Origin: Membranipora membranacea
Lineage: Eukaryota > Bryozoa > Gymnolaemata > Cheilostomatida > Membraniporidae
NCBI GenBank assembly: GCA_914767715.1
Contig: OU612065.1
Coordinates: forward strand, 35,774,001-35,838,000
Reading direction: 5' to 3'
DNA length: 64,000 nucleotides
Shown here: one piece after another, positions 39,201 through 49,648 of the stretch
Layout of the letters: each line of letters opens with the position of its first letter
Position numbering within the stretch: the stretch's first letter is position 1
Program-made: the position numbers and the translations under genes
Notes under the pieces: model-generated
What the model saw: the letters and a program-made list of their open reading frames with translations, nothing else
The model's database searches: none
Told to the model about the DNA's origin: nothing

Positions 39201-42200
39201 AAGGCTGAACATGATTTGATATGTTACAGTTGAAGTTTGAAAACTTGTCCATCAAATGAGTTAGATGTAATTAACACTTATGCAGCTGTTAGCACATTTT
39301 ATAGTGGTGTACAGACTGTGCGCCTATCACTAAATAATAACACCAGCGAGTAATGTCGGCACTTCATAGCACTGTACACATTCACAAACTTAAGCAAAGT
39401 AAGACATACTTATGGTCAGTCACTGACAGCAAGAATGCAATAAATTTCCAATGGTTTATATACACAGCAGAGCGCATATATAAGTCATCTATGATCTCTG
39501 ATGTACCACCACAAATTGAATGAGCATAAACCATCCGAGGATCCCGCACCATGATGGGTGTTACAATCAGCTGATTGCATTGCTGTAGATCAGCTGACGT
39601 TGGCTGATGCTGCTGAAAGGCCATTCAGTTCTGGTATTTCAGCAACATTGTTATTGATAACATGGCCCGATAGGGACAACAGACCCCCCACCCTCCGTCT
39701 CGTTACCCTGCACACATCACACTGACCTGTTTTTCATGCAGAGCAGCAGTCAGCGATTCCTGAGCTTTTTGTTGTTTTTGTGTCTCATCTTTACGCAGAG
39801 CTCGCTCCTTCTTTAGTTCAGGAGACCAGAATGTCTTTACACTGGCAATGTATGAGTTCAATTGACTTTTATTCTGCTCAAGCTCTCGCTGAGATATGGT
39901 ATAGTCTTTGTTTAGGTCTACCAGCTGAGTTTGTAGACTGAGAATTAGCATACTGCTCTGACTTTGCTGGTATCTGTAAAGTAAGATGTGACAGATAAGG
40001 CCACTGCCAGCAGCTAATCACCACCAGGACAGACAGACAGAACTAATCATCACTGGACACACAGACAGAATCATGTGCCGTGATTGTTTGTGACAGCAAA
40101 AATTAATTAGTCTCTACCGCTGATAAGATTGAGTTCACCCTCTGGAGTCAACAATGACACCTCTGGAATCTGAGCACAATATGCAGAGCTTGATATTTTA
40201 GCTGTCCGATTTTTTATACGTCAAAAATGCAGGTACACAGTACTGTTACTAACATGTTGGGACTTAGGACATGGATATTGAAGTCTGTAACTTAATCGTT
40301 TCTGACTGAGAAGTCGTTAGAAATCTTTTTTCCAACCACACTCACACTGCCACTGTTGAGTTTATAGCACCTTGATTTACCGCACGAACAGAACTCAGAA
40401 ATGCTAAATTAGAAAAAAAGTACAAGGAATGTCAACAAACCTGAAATCTGCAGCAACATCAGTGTCAGTGGGGTCAAATCCGGGGTCAGCGAGTGACCTC
40501 ATACTCATAGACACTAAAGGGTAATCTCTATCCAACGATCTGTTACGCTGTAAACTACCACTGCGACTACCATAGTCAGCCCCGCTCACCCCCGATCTCT
40601 CTACACTCCTGTCACGCTGGTCTCTGTATCCGTACCGACTCATGGCAGCGGTACGATCTAATGAGCCAAACTTATCTCTGGCCTTGTGCTCGTGTGACTG
40701 TCTTATATCTAGAGAACCGTATCGGTCATTGTAGCCTCGATCTCTACGATGAGGCCTAGATGAGTATGGAGAACTTGTCGGAGAGGTCAATGTTATCGGA
40801 CTTATTCTACCACCCTCAGGAAGCTGGTGATCCATCTGAAAAAACGACATGTTATGCGGCTTGCATTAGGCACCGCTGCTAGTTGATAAAAAAAAAATCA
40901 ACAATGATATTGAGATGGCAATTACTGAAGCTTTATAAAAGCAACTACTACGTATCGATAAAAAAAAGTGTTGGATTTGTAGCTGAAATACATGCCCACA
41001 CACCGAGTTATTAAATTAAGTGGAAGCGCAATTAAAGGAATGTGTGCGTAAGGTTTTTTAAAGCAAAACCAGGGCTCACGCACAGTCACTATAACACAAT
41101 GCACTGCTGCTAATTCCTAAACTTCTGCTAATAAGTTACATAAGAGAAGGGGGGCATATTTTCACTGATCATTTGCATTCCTAAATACATTCCTAATTAT
41201 GAACCCTGTCGAACTAGCGTAACTCATACATTAGGCCTAGGTATATACTGTGGCTTGACTCAGAAACACCAAACTTATTGGGTGCGCTTAGCAGCATAAG
41301 AATAATAAATGGATTTTTATACTTGAATTGAGCAAAATTTTGACTTGATTTGCAGTATTGAGACCACTATGCTGACCAGTGACAACCCAGCTCTTCAAAC
41401 CAAAGATAATTGCAGGCACTAAGTGTCAACTGTCAAAAAAGTGACTTTCTATATGTACACTAAGAGAAATAAGAAGCCTATTATACCAGGTTATCAAGTA
41501 AAAAGCTGGATTGAGATGAAATGTGCGCTGTTAGAACCGATATAGCAGCTGTGGGGTACACCTTTTGCTGTTTTGTGTTCTATAGCCGATGATCCAGCAG
41601 ACCATGATTTTAATCCTTACTCATTATTATTAGTGTCTGAAAATACTCACATATGAGAAGTAGGTATGTAAATGCTACAAACATGATAGTGAGTGAAATA
41701 CTATCAGCACATACAGACTAACCACAAATCAATCCCCCAGTGGGAACTGGATGTGAACAAGGCAAATTCAAAATTAACGAGCTTCAATTCACCTGAAAAG
41801 ATGACTAGCTACTGAATATCAACAGCTGAGACAAAAAACGTGTCAAATTTAATAAACTTTGAACTATTGCTCAATCATGACAAGTAATAGGTTAGATAAG
41901 AGACGATTGACCCTTGACCCTATCTTATAAAGAGGTACATAATCAGGACTACTTGTTGTTGACTCAGTAACAATGTTCCTCTTGCATCACATCAAGCATG
42001 TAAACAAAAATAAATGAAAACTTCCTGCAAATTGAATTTCAATTTTCGAGGAAAGCCAATTTATGGATCAAATTTTCCTTGTTTACAGCGTTCAAACTTT
42101 TGTTTTCCATTTTGCACTACGTTAAATCTCGATCAGTATCACAATGGCAGAATTATATTTTTACATAATGATCTTTATGGCATTTAAGAATCTTTGATCT

Positions 42201-43169
42201 AAGTCAAAGTTCCAGACTGCTGGTCAACACAAGACATGGCATCAAAGCGGCACATGGAATTTTGCAAAGGGCAGGTATGTAAATAGAAACAAGGCCTTTG
42301 TTATCATTATTGTATGTATACCATAATGATCTTTTAACTAGAACCTCAACACAGGAAATCTGTAACTAAAACCAAAAAGACAGCTCATAATTTGATCACT
42401 TTCATCTAAACAAACCAATGTTAAGCGGCCCTTGAGTTTGTATGTGGAGGGGAGTGTTTTTAATTAGACTTACACTCCGCACACTTATTCATACAGCGTT
42501 ATAAATGATAAGCTTCGTTATTATGGTATTGGAAACAAGGCCTCAAGCCAAATAGCTTACAAACCAAAAATCAATGTTTGTGTGTGCCTAAGTCCTCAAT
42601 CAATCATACAAGCAATATATGTTTTACAGGTTACATGTGCACACCAATTAAACACTATATTGATATGAGGCATCGAATTTTACCAGCAGGTATATTCTCA
42701 ACATATGTGTATTTCCTTGCTGCTGGAAAGTTAGGGTAATAATTATGCTGATTATGCTCTCTTATGAATTTAGTATACAAATTTTCCTTTCCTAGACTAT
42801 TATGCTGTAAAAAATTTACCACATCTAGCATGGAGCTTGTGGCACACACGGCAGAGCTAAAGAATCGATGCATACAAAAGTTGCATTAAAAAGTTTCCCT
42901 GGAATTTCCTGCATTATTTGAAAACAGTCTCTTTATTGACACAGCCCCATATACTAATGTACCTGTGTACTTGTGATACCTTAGTTAGGCAATTGTTTTG
43001 TAGTATTATAACTTACCTGTAGGCTGCCTGTATGATCAAGCTTACTGGATGTATATCCACCAGAGCTTTGCTGCTGCCTCGATTTTCTTGGCAGTCTCGG
43101 TGACATGCTCTGCTGAGCAGCATTTCCTGCTGAAGACGAGGAATCTGTCCTCGTTCTACTCAATGACAT
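24230..43169 (-). CDS. ELKS/ERC (CAST/Bruchpilot-like) active-zone scaffold
   Basis: Coiled-coil scaffold that in animals organises presynaptic active zones and secretory sites with RIM, liprin-alpha and Rab partners. Exons: 43017-43169, 40441-40835, 39727-39973, 36735-36860, 36164-36277, 34788-34934, 33613-33720, 32943-33089, 32215-32382, 30212-30379, 29678-29829, 29188-29311, 28655-28795, 27897-28093, 27170-27302, 26527-26667, 25811-25950, 25343-25484, 24653-24733, 24230-24301; 1031 residues, all phases close. Family hallmarks: basic SPRLPRKSR at the N-terminus, VKTFWSPELKKERALRKDE (about 230), QKKTLSARDASIKKLVEMLQ, REIDRLLEILKEMENEKHNK, DRIEELEEALKQSVKITA, AISEKDSHIALLE. Low-complexity Ser/Arg head (1-180), then almost continuous heptad coiled coil. 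The last two exons end the protein about 30 residues after the point where vertebrate ELKS continues into its C-terminal FIP-like segment; the final residues NTTL fit a class I PDZ ligand. The last exon is the least certain. Confidence 0.93.
27463..27519. repeat. Near-perfect 28-bp hairpin in ELKS intron
   Basis: AGAAGAACTGCTTGTGATCC continues to CCAACTATAC (27463-27490) and is followed after one base by its exact reverse complement (27492-27519). It lies in the intron between exons 27897-28093 and 27170-27302, directly beside the larger palindrome at 27512-27778. Confidence 0.9.
27512..27778. repeat. Palindrome with 41-bp triplication at its centre
   Basis: An arm at 27531-27599 (starting AGGATTCATAGACC) is matched by its reverse complement at 27693-27761. 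The similarity runs outward into a TCTAACTACAACA/TTGTTGTAGTTAGA pair. Between the arms, a 41-base unit beginning CTTACACCATATTAAATGAC is repeated three times with no mismatch seen, starting at 27570, 27611 and 27652. Together with the neighbouring 28-bp hairpin, this fills about half of a 595-base intron. Confidence 0.9.
31141..31198. repeat. AT-rich simple repeat
   Basis: A run of TATATAAA/ATATAT-type repeats in an ELKS intron, just left of the SINE dimer. Confidence 0.8.
31440..32103. repeat. Head-to-head inverted dimer of a tRNA-derived SINE
   Basis: Two related elements of about 310-340 bases face each other inside the ELKS intron 30380-32214. The minus-strand copy covers about 31745 down to 31440, the plus-strand copy about 31765 to 32103. 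Each starts with a tRNA-like head. The minus head has A-box-like TAGCTAAGTGTTAGCG and a textbook B box GGGTTCGAGACC; the plus head has TGGCAATGGTAG and GGGTCGATTACC. Each then runs through a shared body (TTTGATCATC, TGGTTGTGACGTACC) into an end block of over 100 bases (TTGAGAGGCCATAACTTCC onward) that forms the palindrome arms. No protein-coding capacity. Confidence 0.85.
35331..35373. repeat. CAGT tetranucleotide microsatellite
   Basis: Interrupted (CAGT)n run in the ELKS intron between exons 36164-36277 and 34788-34934. Confidence 0.85.
35897..36026. repeat. Foldback copy of a short dispersed repeat
   Basis: The left arm GACCAAGTTTGGTCCATTTG with GCCTGCATTCAGAGTTGCTCCC and CACTGGTCAC is mirrored on the right by GTGACCAGTGGAAGGGAGC and TGCAATGCAGGCAATTGGAT. 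About 20 bases separate the arms. Related cores occur at about 5180-5226, 30634-30705, 46236-46320, 50396-50500 and 51061-51100, so this is one member of a dispersed, MITE-like or SINE-derived family. It lies 140 bases outside an ELKS exon. Confidence 0.75.
36861..39726. other. Large ELKS intron, no extra exon found
   Basis: The intron follows the exon with the FWSPEL motif. Vertebrate ELKS has further coiled-coil sequence at this place, so I looked for a missing exon on the minus strand. I found none with a heptad-like frame and splice sites, and the flanking phases join without one. A skipped or alternative exon cannot be excluded. Confidence 0.45.
40836..43016. other. First coding intron of ELKS, nothing recognised
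   Basis: No coding frame, RNA gene or obvious repeat family was recognised in these 2.2 kb. Confidence 0.4.
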
Positions 43170-44064
43170 CCTGGCAGCTGAATGCTACCATTAGGTGTAG
43201 TCTACAACAGAGCGCAAACTGTCATGTCCAGAATACTTCATCATCACATCATTTTTTGTCATTTGATAATCAAGGACTTTTGTAGGGAAAGAAAGGTTAA
43301 TTATATAACAGGCCCTGACTGTGGTACCGTTCATCCTCCAACTTGCCTCATCATTTTATCTGGCAGACTAACATTTGAGATTCCGAACTCACCAGAGAGG
43401 GAGTTCATTGATCTCACACACTCAATAGTTTATCAGAACCTGCCACACAACCAGACTGAGACCGCAAGCCTGGTTATAATGTGGTAATGTAGTAATAGGC
43501 CTAGGGGTTATTCTGATGTGGAAAATAATAGTTAAATCACCATAGCATAGATAGATACATGGTTTGAGCAATGAGAGGTAGTTCAATGGTTTGAGCTACA
43601 TAACATGCCTGTGCCTCGTTACACCTTCGGCCATAGATGATTGATATATACTAACAAATAGATAATAATGTCCTAAAAAACGAAGGAGAGCATCCATATA
43701 ACTCCTTGATGTAGCCTAATTTAACAATATTGTGACAAGGGAACTCCTTATTGAGACGTATATTGTAGCAACAAAGCACTACTAGTACTAGTGTGTAAGG
43801 AAGGGTATAAATAAATAAATATTTTTATGTAAGTAAGAAAGTAGTGTAACTCAGTTAGAAGAAGTAAACTCTACCTGCAACACATCACTTACTTACTAAG
43901 AAGACTTTAGAATTGTAGGAGCAAGTACAAAATAGACTAGTAGAAGTTGTACTCCTTGGACTTGATTGATGGTAGGAGTGATGACTCCTCTCCCCCCCCC
44001 CCCCTCTCAGTCCCTGTAGAGTGTACTGTAGTGTAAGACAGCAGATACACTACTACTCACTCAC
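43170..44064. other. ELKS upstream region
   Basis: Region between the ELKS start codon and the orphan exons. It holds simple sequence (a run of 13 C near 43991, TA-rich stretches) and no convincing exon. A weak acceptor (ATTCAG ending at about 43180) lies before the ELKS ATG, so part of this may be a 5' intron. Confidence 0.4.
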
Positions 44065-45214
44065 CTTCCTTAGTCACACAGGTAAACTCAAAACCTTGGT
44101 AATATTCTTCTGTAATGGGGCTTAGTTGTTCTCTGATACACTTTTTCATCATTTCCTTGCCCTTTAATTCCTTGCCTGAACCCTCACAATGCAGTGATTC
44201 ATAGCTTTGAACAGAACAGTGATAATGACCCAGCTTCAGAAAAAATAACAAAGGAAGTCAGTCACAAATGAACATAGTTGTGTGGTTATAGCCTGCTCAG
44301 TTCAAAGGTCAAACATAAACATCTTGTAGACTCTGTGGGAGGACATAGGTAAAATATGTCTATGATTTATTATTGGTGTTTAGCAGCCTAGTCCGAGTAT
44401 GGGCAGGCATGGGAATTTGGGAAAATGCCATTGAGCATTGGGAGTCCACTCAGTCTCAATCACCAGCGGAATCCACAAAAATATAATATATCTCTTAACA
44501 ACAATGAAACTGACTCTCTGATCTAATCTCATTAATCTTCTGAGGGCCCTAGTGATTATGCAGGTGAGAACTAAAACAAAAAACCTTGCCTACTAGTACT
44601 ATTGCCTTTATTTATTTATCAATCAAACAAAGTTAGTATTTATTTATTTAAATTTTTTATGATGAGCAAAGTCACAATGGGCTTCCCCTGCCAGTGAAAT
44701 CGATGCATGTATAGACCCTACTAAACCTGTAGTCATAATCATAGTCATACTCATAGTCATACAATCAGTACACCAATGAATGGAGTCTCAGGCCAGTCTC
44801 ACTCTGCCAAAAGAAGAGTAACAGAGAGACATACATACATACAATTCACCAGACAAGTCCATCCATGATGATGATGATGATGATTGATAATAAATAGGAA
44901 TATAATCAATTTTTCAATGACCCACAAAATTTCTCAGAGGGCGCATTGATTGATCACAGATTTTTTCAGCCTGTCTGCAAACATGGACTAGGCCTAGGTT
45001 CTTGTGTATTGATTGATGATTAATGTAGGATATATCTAACTATATACTGCCTAGCCTGACTACTGCTTCCAAAATGGAGTTTGCAGACATTATCTTTATA
45101 AAGGCTTACCTTAATTAAATCTTGAGTTACACTGAATGCATTATGGATCACAGCTTTTTGCCATTTGTCTCTAGACGACGATGCTAAGTGCCACAACAAT
45201 GACTGAGCATACAT
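44065..45214 (-). CDS. Two orphan coding exons, unknown small protein
   Basis: Exon 45110-45214 opens with ATG and encodes 35 residues (MYAQSLLWHLASSSRDKWQK, then a stretch ending TQDLIK), ending in a good GTAAGC donor. Exon 44065-44233 follows an acceptor with a long T run (TTTTTTCTGAAG), stays in phase, encodes 56 residues and ends in a strong GTGAGT donor in phase 1. The second exon is charged and helical in look, with a C-x9-C pair (CSVQSYESLHC), as in coiled-coil-helix proteins of the mitochondrial intermembrane space, but the second C-x9-C of that fold is not visible. I do not recognise the family. No clear terminal exon was found. It starts about 170 bases from the cyclin J start, in divergent orientation. 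It could also be a 5' extension of ELKS, since phase would allow it, but no ELKS protein known to me starts this way. Confidence 0.45.
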
Positions 45215-45384
45215 ACCTACGCCCTTTTAAACTTCAGAAAGATAACATAAGCCTGCGTTGGTCTCAGTTTGGGTGTCTTCTTCATTCAATATATACAAAA
45301 TTCTAATTTGGGCCCAAACATTCTCCTGTATGCTAATTGTACTGAATCTCAACCGATTTAACCAACTGTTTCCTGCAGAGTGAG

Positions 45385-48300
45385 ATGGCCAGGAAGTGGG
45401 ATGAAGACATATTTTTGGGCCTCGATCCTGTAGAGGTACACTCTTACATGCTGGAGAGAGCAGGCTCAGTACCAGTTATAGGTCATCACTCCCCACAGCT
45501 GAAGCACAGGGGCTGGATGGTTGAGTGGATCAGCAGTGCCTGTCATCGCTTCTCTCTCACTACCACCTGTCTCCATCTGTCTGTGCTGATCATGGACCTT
45601 TTCATGGACAACTTCATCATAGATGATGAGCAGCTTCATCTACTCGCCATCAGCTGCGTTCAAATCAGTGGTGAGCAACAACTCCTAAACTCCTAAACAG
45701 ATACATTTGTCCATGTAATTATGACAGTTTAGAGCCAAGAAGCAAATCTGGAAGTAATCCTTGGGAAGGACGTGTCAAATCATTATGTTGTTCTTTTTCA
45801 TTAAAGCATAGACTTCATGAATCGTAAGGCTTAGAATCATCAGATGGTGTATCTACAGCTAATAAGCTTCAAAATGAGCTCGATTTGTTGTCAACATTGA
45901 ACTACAATGAAGTAGATATGCAGCCATTATATGTTTGTGTGTCCAAGTTCATTTAAAACAAAACATAACAGTTGTTCCTTGATTGCCACTTGCTTCAATC
46001 TTTTATGTTGGTTTATATTTTCAGCAAAGTATGAAGAGAAGGAGGTAGATATCCCGCGACCCCGTGACCTTGTATCCATGATAAAGCAGACTTACTCTAA
46101 TTCTCTGTGTATGAAAATGGAGCTCATTGTTCTCAAACATCTCAACTGGAATGTAGGACTTCCTACATGCTCACACTTCTGGTAATATAATATAGCTCAT
46201 CTCATCTTCCTCACCATGTTACCACGCCGAAGTCAAATAGGCAAAGTTTTTCCATATGGCGTGATCAGTGGAGGAGAAGCTTCTCTGAACTCTGGCAAAT
46301 GGATCAAACTGGATCTACCACAAGTGTGATATACTGACCAACTAAACATCATATAAGCTCCCACCTTAGCTAGCTCAAAGTTTTGCTGGTTAATATGAGA
46401 TGAGCTCCAAGATAGCAAAACTAAACTCTAGCTAATATTATTTTGTATGTTACATGTATGTCTATTACATGTGCCAAAGTCATCTTCGTTAGTCGGCTAA
46501 TGATGATGCTATGTATGTAACATATGTATGACAGTAGTTTGCATTTACTGCAGTGATTATTACATCGAGGTACTCGTAGAATCCACAGATATGATACAGG
46601 ATGAGAGACTGGATATGAATAGATATGATAAAGCTAAAGAAATATGTCAGGAATACCTCACATTCTTCTTAGATCTCGTTATCAAAGGTATTTTATCTGG
46701 TTGTGAGTTTCAAAATTGAATATAAAAGCTTTGTACTATTCCGCAGAGTATTTATCCTACCACCAACTAAATAAGTGAAGTGGGAGGATAGCGGTTAACA
46801 TGATGATAATAATTCTTTGGTTTACACTGTAGATACGATTGTTTTATGTTGTTTTTTGAGTGACACAAGGCATCTCATTTTTATTCTTTGCTCTAAACTG
46901 TTATTTTGTATTTTAGCTGCAAGGTAAGAGCCAATATCCTTTCATAATGGTTGTGTGCTTTCTTAAAATTGTCAAATATTTCATATTATCCACGAGCAAT
47001 CGTTGTGCCTGCCAACCCAATGCCATGAGTCCAACCCGCCTATAATACTAACTACATCTAGATTTTCACCCACCAATCAAATCACTACCAGCTGTCTCGA
47101 CGCTTTTCATGACCTGAAATTCCTTTTGTATTCAGCTTAAAAATCCCTTGCCGTTGTCACACTTTCTAGGATATTGTAATATTCCACTGTGTGTGACCCG
47201 ATACCTACCTGCCACATGTAACTGCTTTGCTTTGTCTTATGTTAGGTCATGACTTAGGCAACTGGTGTGCGTGTTTGCACATCATGTTTTCTTAACTCAC
47301 CATAAGCATATTAAAGATACCATACTTTATATATGTGTATTGCGGTTATGCAATGGAACGGAACTTATCGGAAATTTTGAAATTATGCTATGAATTCGGA
47401 GTTTTCTCCCCTAAAAAATCTGTTTATGGGTTGAGCATGTGTGATGGGGTGGATACCCGTGGCTGAGCTTTTATGTATGTGATTTTGAGTGTAAGCCTGA
47501 TCTGAGATTTGTGGCTTCATGTTTGCGCACAGAATGCTTTAAAACTCATACTAAATACTGATCAGATTGTATATTGATGCACCGAATTCACAGATTGCAA
47601 GTGGTACTATTTCTTTGGTATGATATGAAGCTGAGGTACTGGGTGCACATGGAACATTTAGGCTTGCAGCAGAATGGATAATTAATTCTCAATAAATCTT
47701 ACATTCGCTTACATAATCTGACTCCTACATAATTACAATGCCTTCTAGCACCGGCAATAAATTCATCCTTGAATACCACCATAGAGCTGTAAATCTTAAT
47801 CTATGTATAATATGATAATGTAAATTTATTTATTATTCGTACCTGTGTGGTACGTTTTCATTTCTGTGTTGTTTTCTCCTCCGATCTTATCGAAATCAAA
47901 TGTAAGAAGGTGTGCATTTGGTGTTACTTACCGATTTTTATACAGGTGTGTCTACGGAATCTTACACCAACATGGAGATACAATACATAGGGCTCTCAAA
48001 AACTTTTCCCTGACCACATGCCATGTGTCATTGTATTAACTCTCATAACAGCCCACAACTTTTAGGTTTTTTTTTTTAGCTAAAGCATGACATAAAGTGA
48101 GATGTGAAAAAAGTTTGGTCAAACTGAAGTGTGTGAGTTTTCTCCTCTTTGACTGATCTTTTATCAGTAGGTGGGAGCAACTCCACTTATCTGTACATTA
48201 GACCAGGAAATTCTGGACTGCGCTTCACCAAAGAGGGGTAGGGCCAGACCAGTAAGATCTGCATGGCGTAAATTATTCTTTATCTTTTGACAGACTTATC

Positions 48301-49648
48301 GTACAGGAAGTATAAATCATCCCTACTGTCATCAGCAGTGATGGCGGCGATAAGGAGTCTCGTCGACCTGATGCCTGTATGGCCTTACAGGTTAGAAATG
48401 TGTACCAGCTTCGCACTAGAAGATATCAGTGAACCTCTCCAACACATACTCACGTAAGTGGTCCTCTCAAACACATACACGCGTAAGTGGTCCTCTCAAA
48501 CACATACACACGTAAGTGGTCCTCTCCAACACATACTCACGTAATTTATATGTATGAGGTCCAAGACAACTAATAGATACTACACATACATATTTCAATT
48601 TACAAAGAACAAAAAAAGGCCCTAAAATAATGTCAATGATGATACCACTGACAGTTTGAGAAGATCATGTAAATGACTGGCTGTGAAATTTAAAACATTT
48701 GTCATATCTGTGAACGGCCGGCCCACACACTCCTGTTAACTTTGGTACAATACCTGATTTTTGTCCCAAGCACAGGGTGCCCGAAAAAAAATTAAATGGG
48801 TTGTATGTAAAGCATATAATGCACATGAATAATCTTTTAAATATAATTGTAATTGAATTAATTCGAAAAACATTCAGTGGTCCTTGGTTAAAAAAAATCA
48901 AGGACCTGATGCTTTTTCTATCAATGAAGTTATTATTCCTCTCTGCTTCTATCGTTTGAATCATTCTCTTCTTGTATGCAATGTGGAGAAATGTTCTGAA
49001 TATCGGTTAATGATAATGGGCTCTGCTCTTGTGATGTACCTTAAGTGATCCACAGATCAGTATTATGTGTGGTAATATATGACGTTTGTAGATTAGATCC
49101 ATGATACTTAGCACAGTTCATTTTTCTTGAAAATTACTATCGAACCCACTACATTTTTAAATGGCCCAAAGAAGGTGGCTATAATGTGAAAGTTGGAAGG
49201 TTATGGACCAAGAAGCCCCAAAGTTATGATTGTACCACCATTGTGAGTTATCAGGGAGTGTGGACTGTCTTGAAAGATTTTCCCCTAGCCAAAAAATAAT
49301 TAATGGCAAATTTTTGGCAAAAAACTGAGTTTTAATTTAACAAAATTTTGTATTAATCACCTTTTGGGTAATTAACTCTATAGTCAGTGTTTCTGTATTT
49401 GCAGTGACTACGAGTCAGCCAAGGAGAAACAGATAGAGGCGGATACAGAGAAGGAGAGCCCCCTTCTATCATCTCCCTCCTACTCGTCAGGTTATGAGTC
49501 TCGTACCCCTTCACCTCTCTGTCCCACCCCCTCAGCAGCGATGGTGAGCTCCTCCTCTGTCTCCCGGCAGCTCGATGTCAGTATGGACTACATGTGTGAA
49601 GATGATCTAATCAGTGTAGATATAGTAGAGGATTCTGATGATGGTTAG
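45385..49648 (+). CDS. CCNJ: Cyclin J
   Basis: Atypical cyclin, a presumed CDK-binding regulator; in Drosophila it is linked to oogenesis and early nuclear cycles. Exons 45385-45670, 46025-46181, 46554-46687, 48294-48453 and 49405-49648 give 326 residues with closed phases. Cyclin-J-specific features distinguish it from D- or E-type cyclins: HHSPQLKHRGWMVEWI, LHLSVLIMDLFMDNF and LHLLAISC in the first cyclin box, the AKYEEKE motif, LNWNVGLPTCSHF followed by YYIEVL, and YLTFFLDLVIKD entering the second box. The C-terminal exon is Ser/Pro-rich and ends in an acidic tail. An acceptor ends at 45378 just before the ATG, implying a 5' UTR intron. The final GATGATGGTTAGTC could also be read as a weak donor, so a longer C-terminus is possible. 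The donor of exon 4 belongs to a 29-base tandem repeat. Confidence 0.93.
46688..48293. other. Cyclin J intron, nothing coding
   Basis: A 1.6 kb intron between the two cyclin-box exons 46554-46687 and 48294-48453. No repeat family or RNA gene was recognised. A splice-like TTTTAG-CTGCAAG-GTAAGA at 46917 is noted among rejected items. Confidence 0.4.
48434..48546 (+). repeat. 29-bp tandem repeat carrying the cyclin J exon 4 donor
   Basis: A 29-base unit (CCTCTC, then AACACATAC, then ACGTAAGTGGT) begins inside the coding exon and repeats into the intron. It places GT splice-donor dinucleotides at 48454, 48483, 48512 and 48541; the first three are GTAAGTGG and the last decays to GTAATT. Only the first is used in my gene model. 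Confidence 0.9.

Noticed and set aside
46917-46923. Possible 7-base microexon in cyclin J (TTTTAG, CTGCAAG, GTAAGA)
   Set aside because: Including it would shift the frame between cyclin-box exons that join perfectly without it.
45385-49648. Initial thought that this gene is cyclin D or E
   Set aside because: The SPQLKHRGWMVEWI and SHF-x-x-YYIEVL motifs and the overall spacing fit cyclin J; there is no LxCxE motif or D-type N-terminus.
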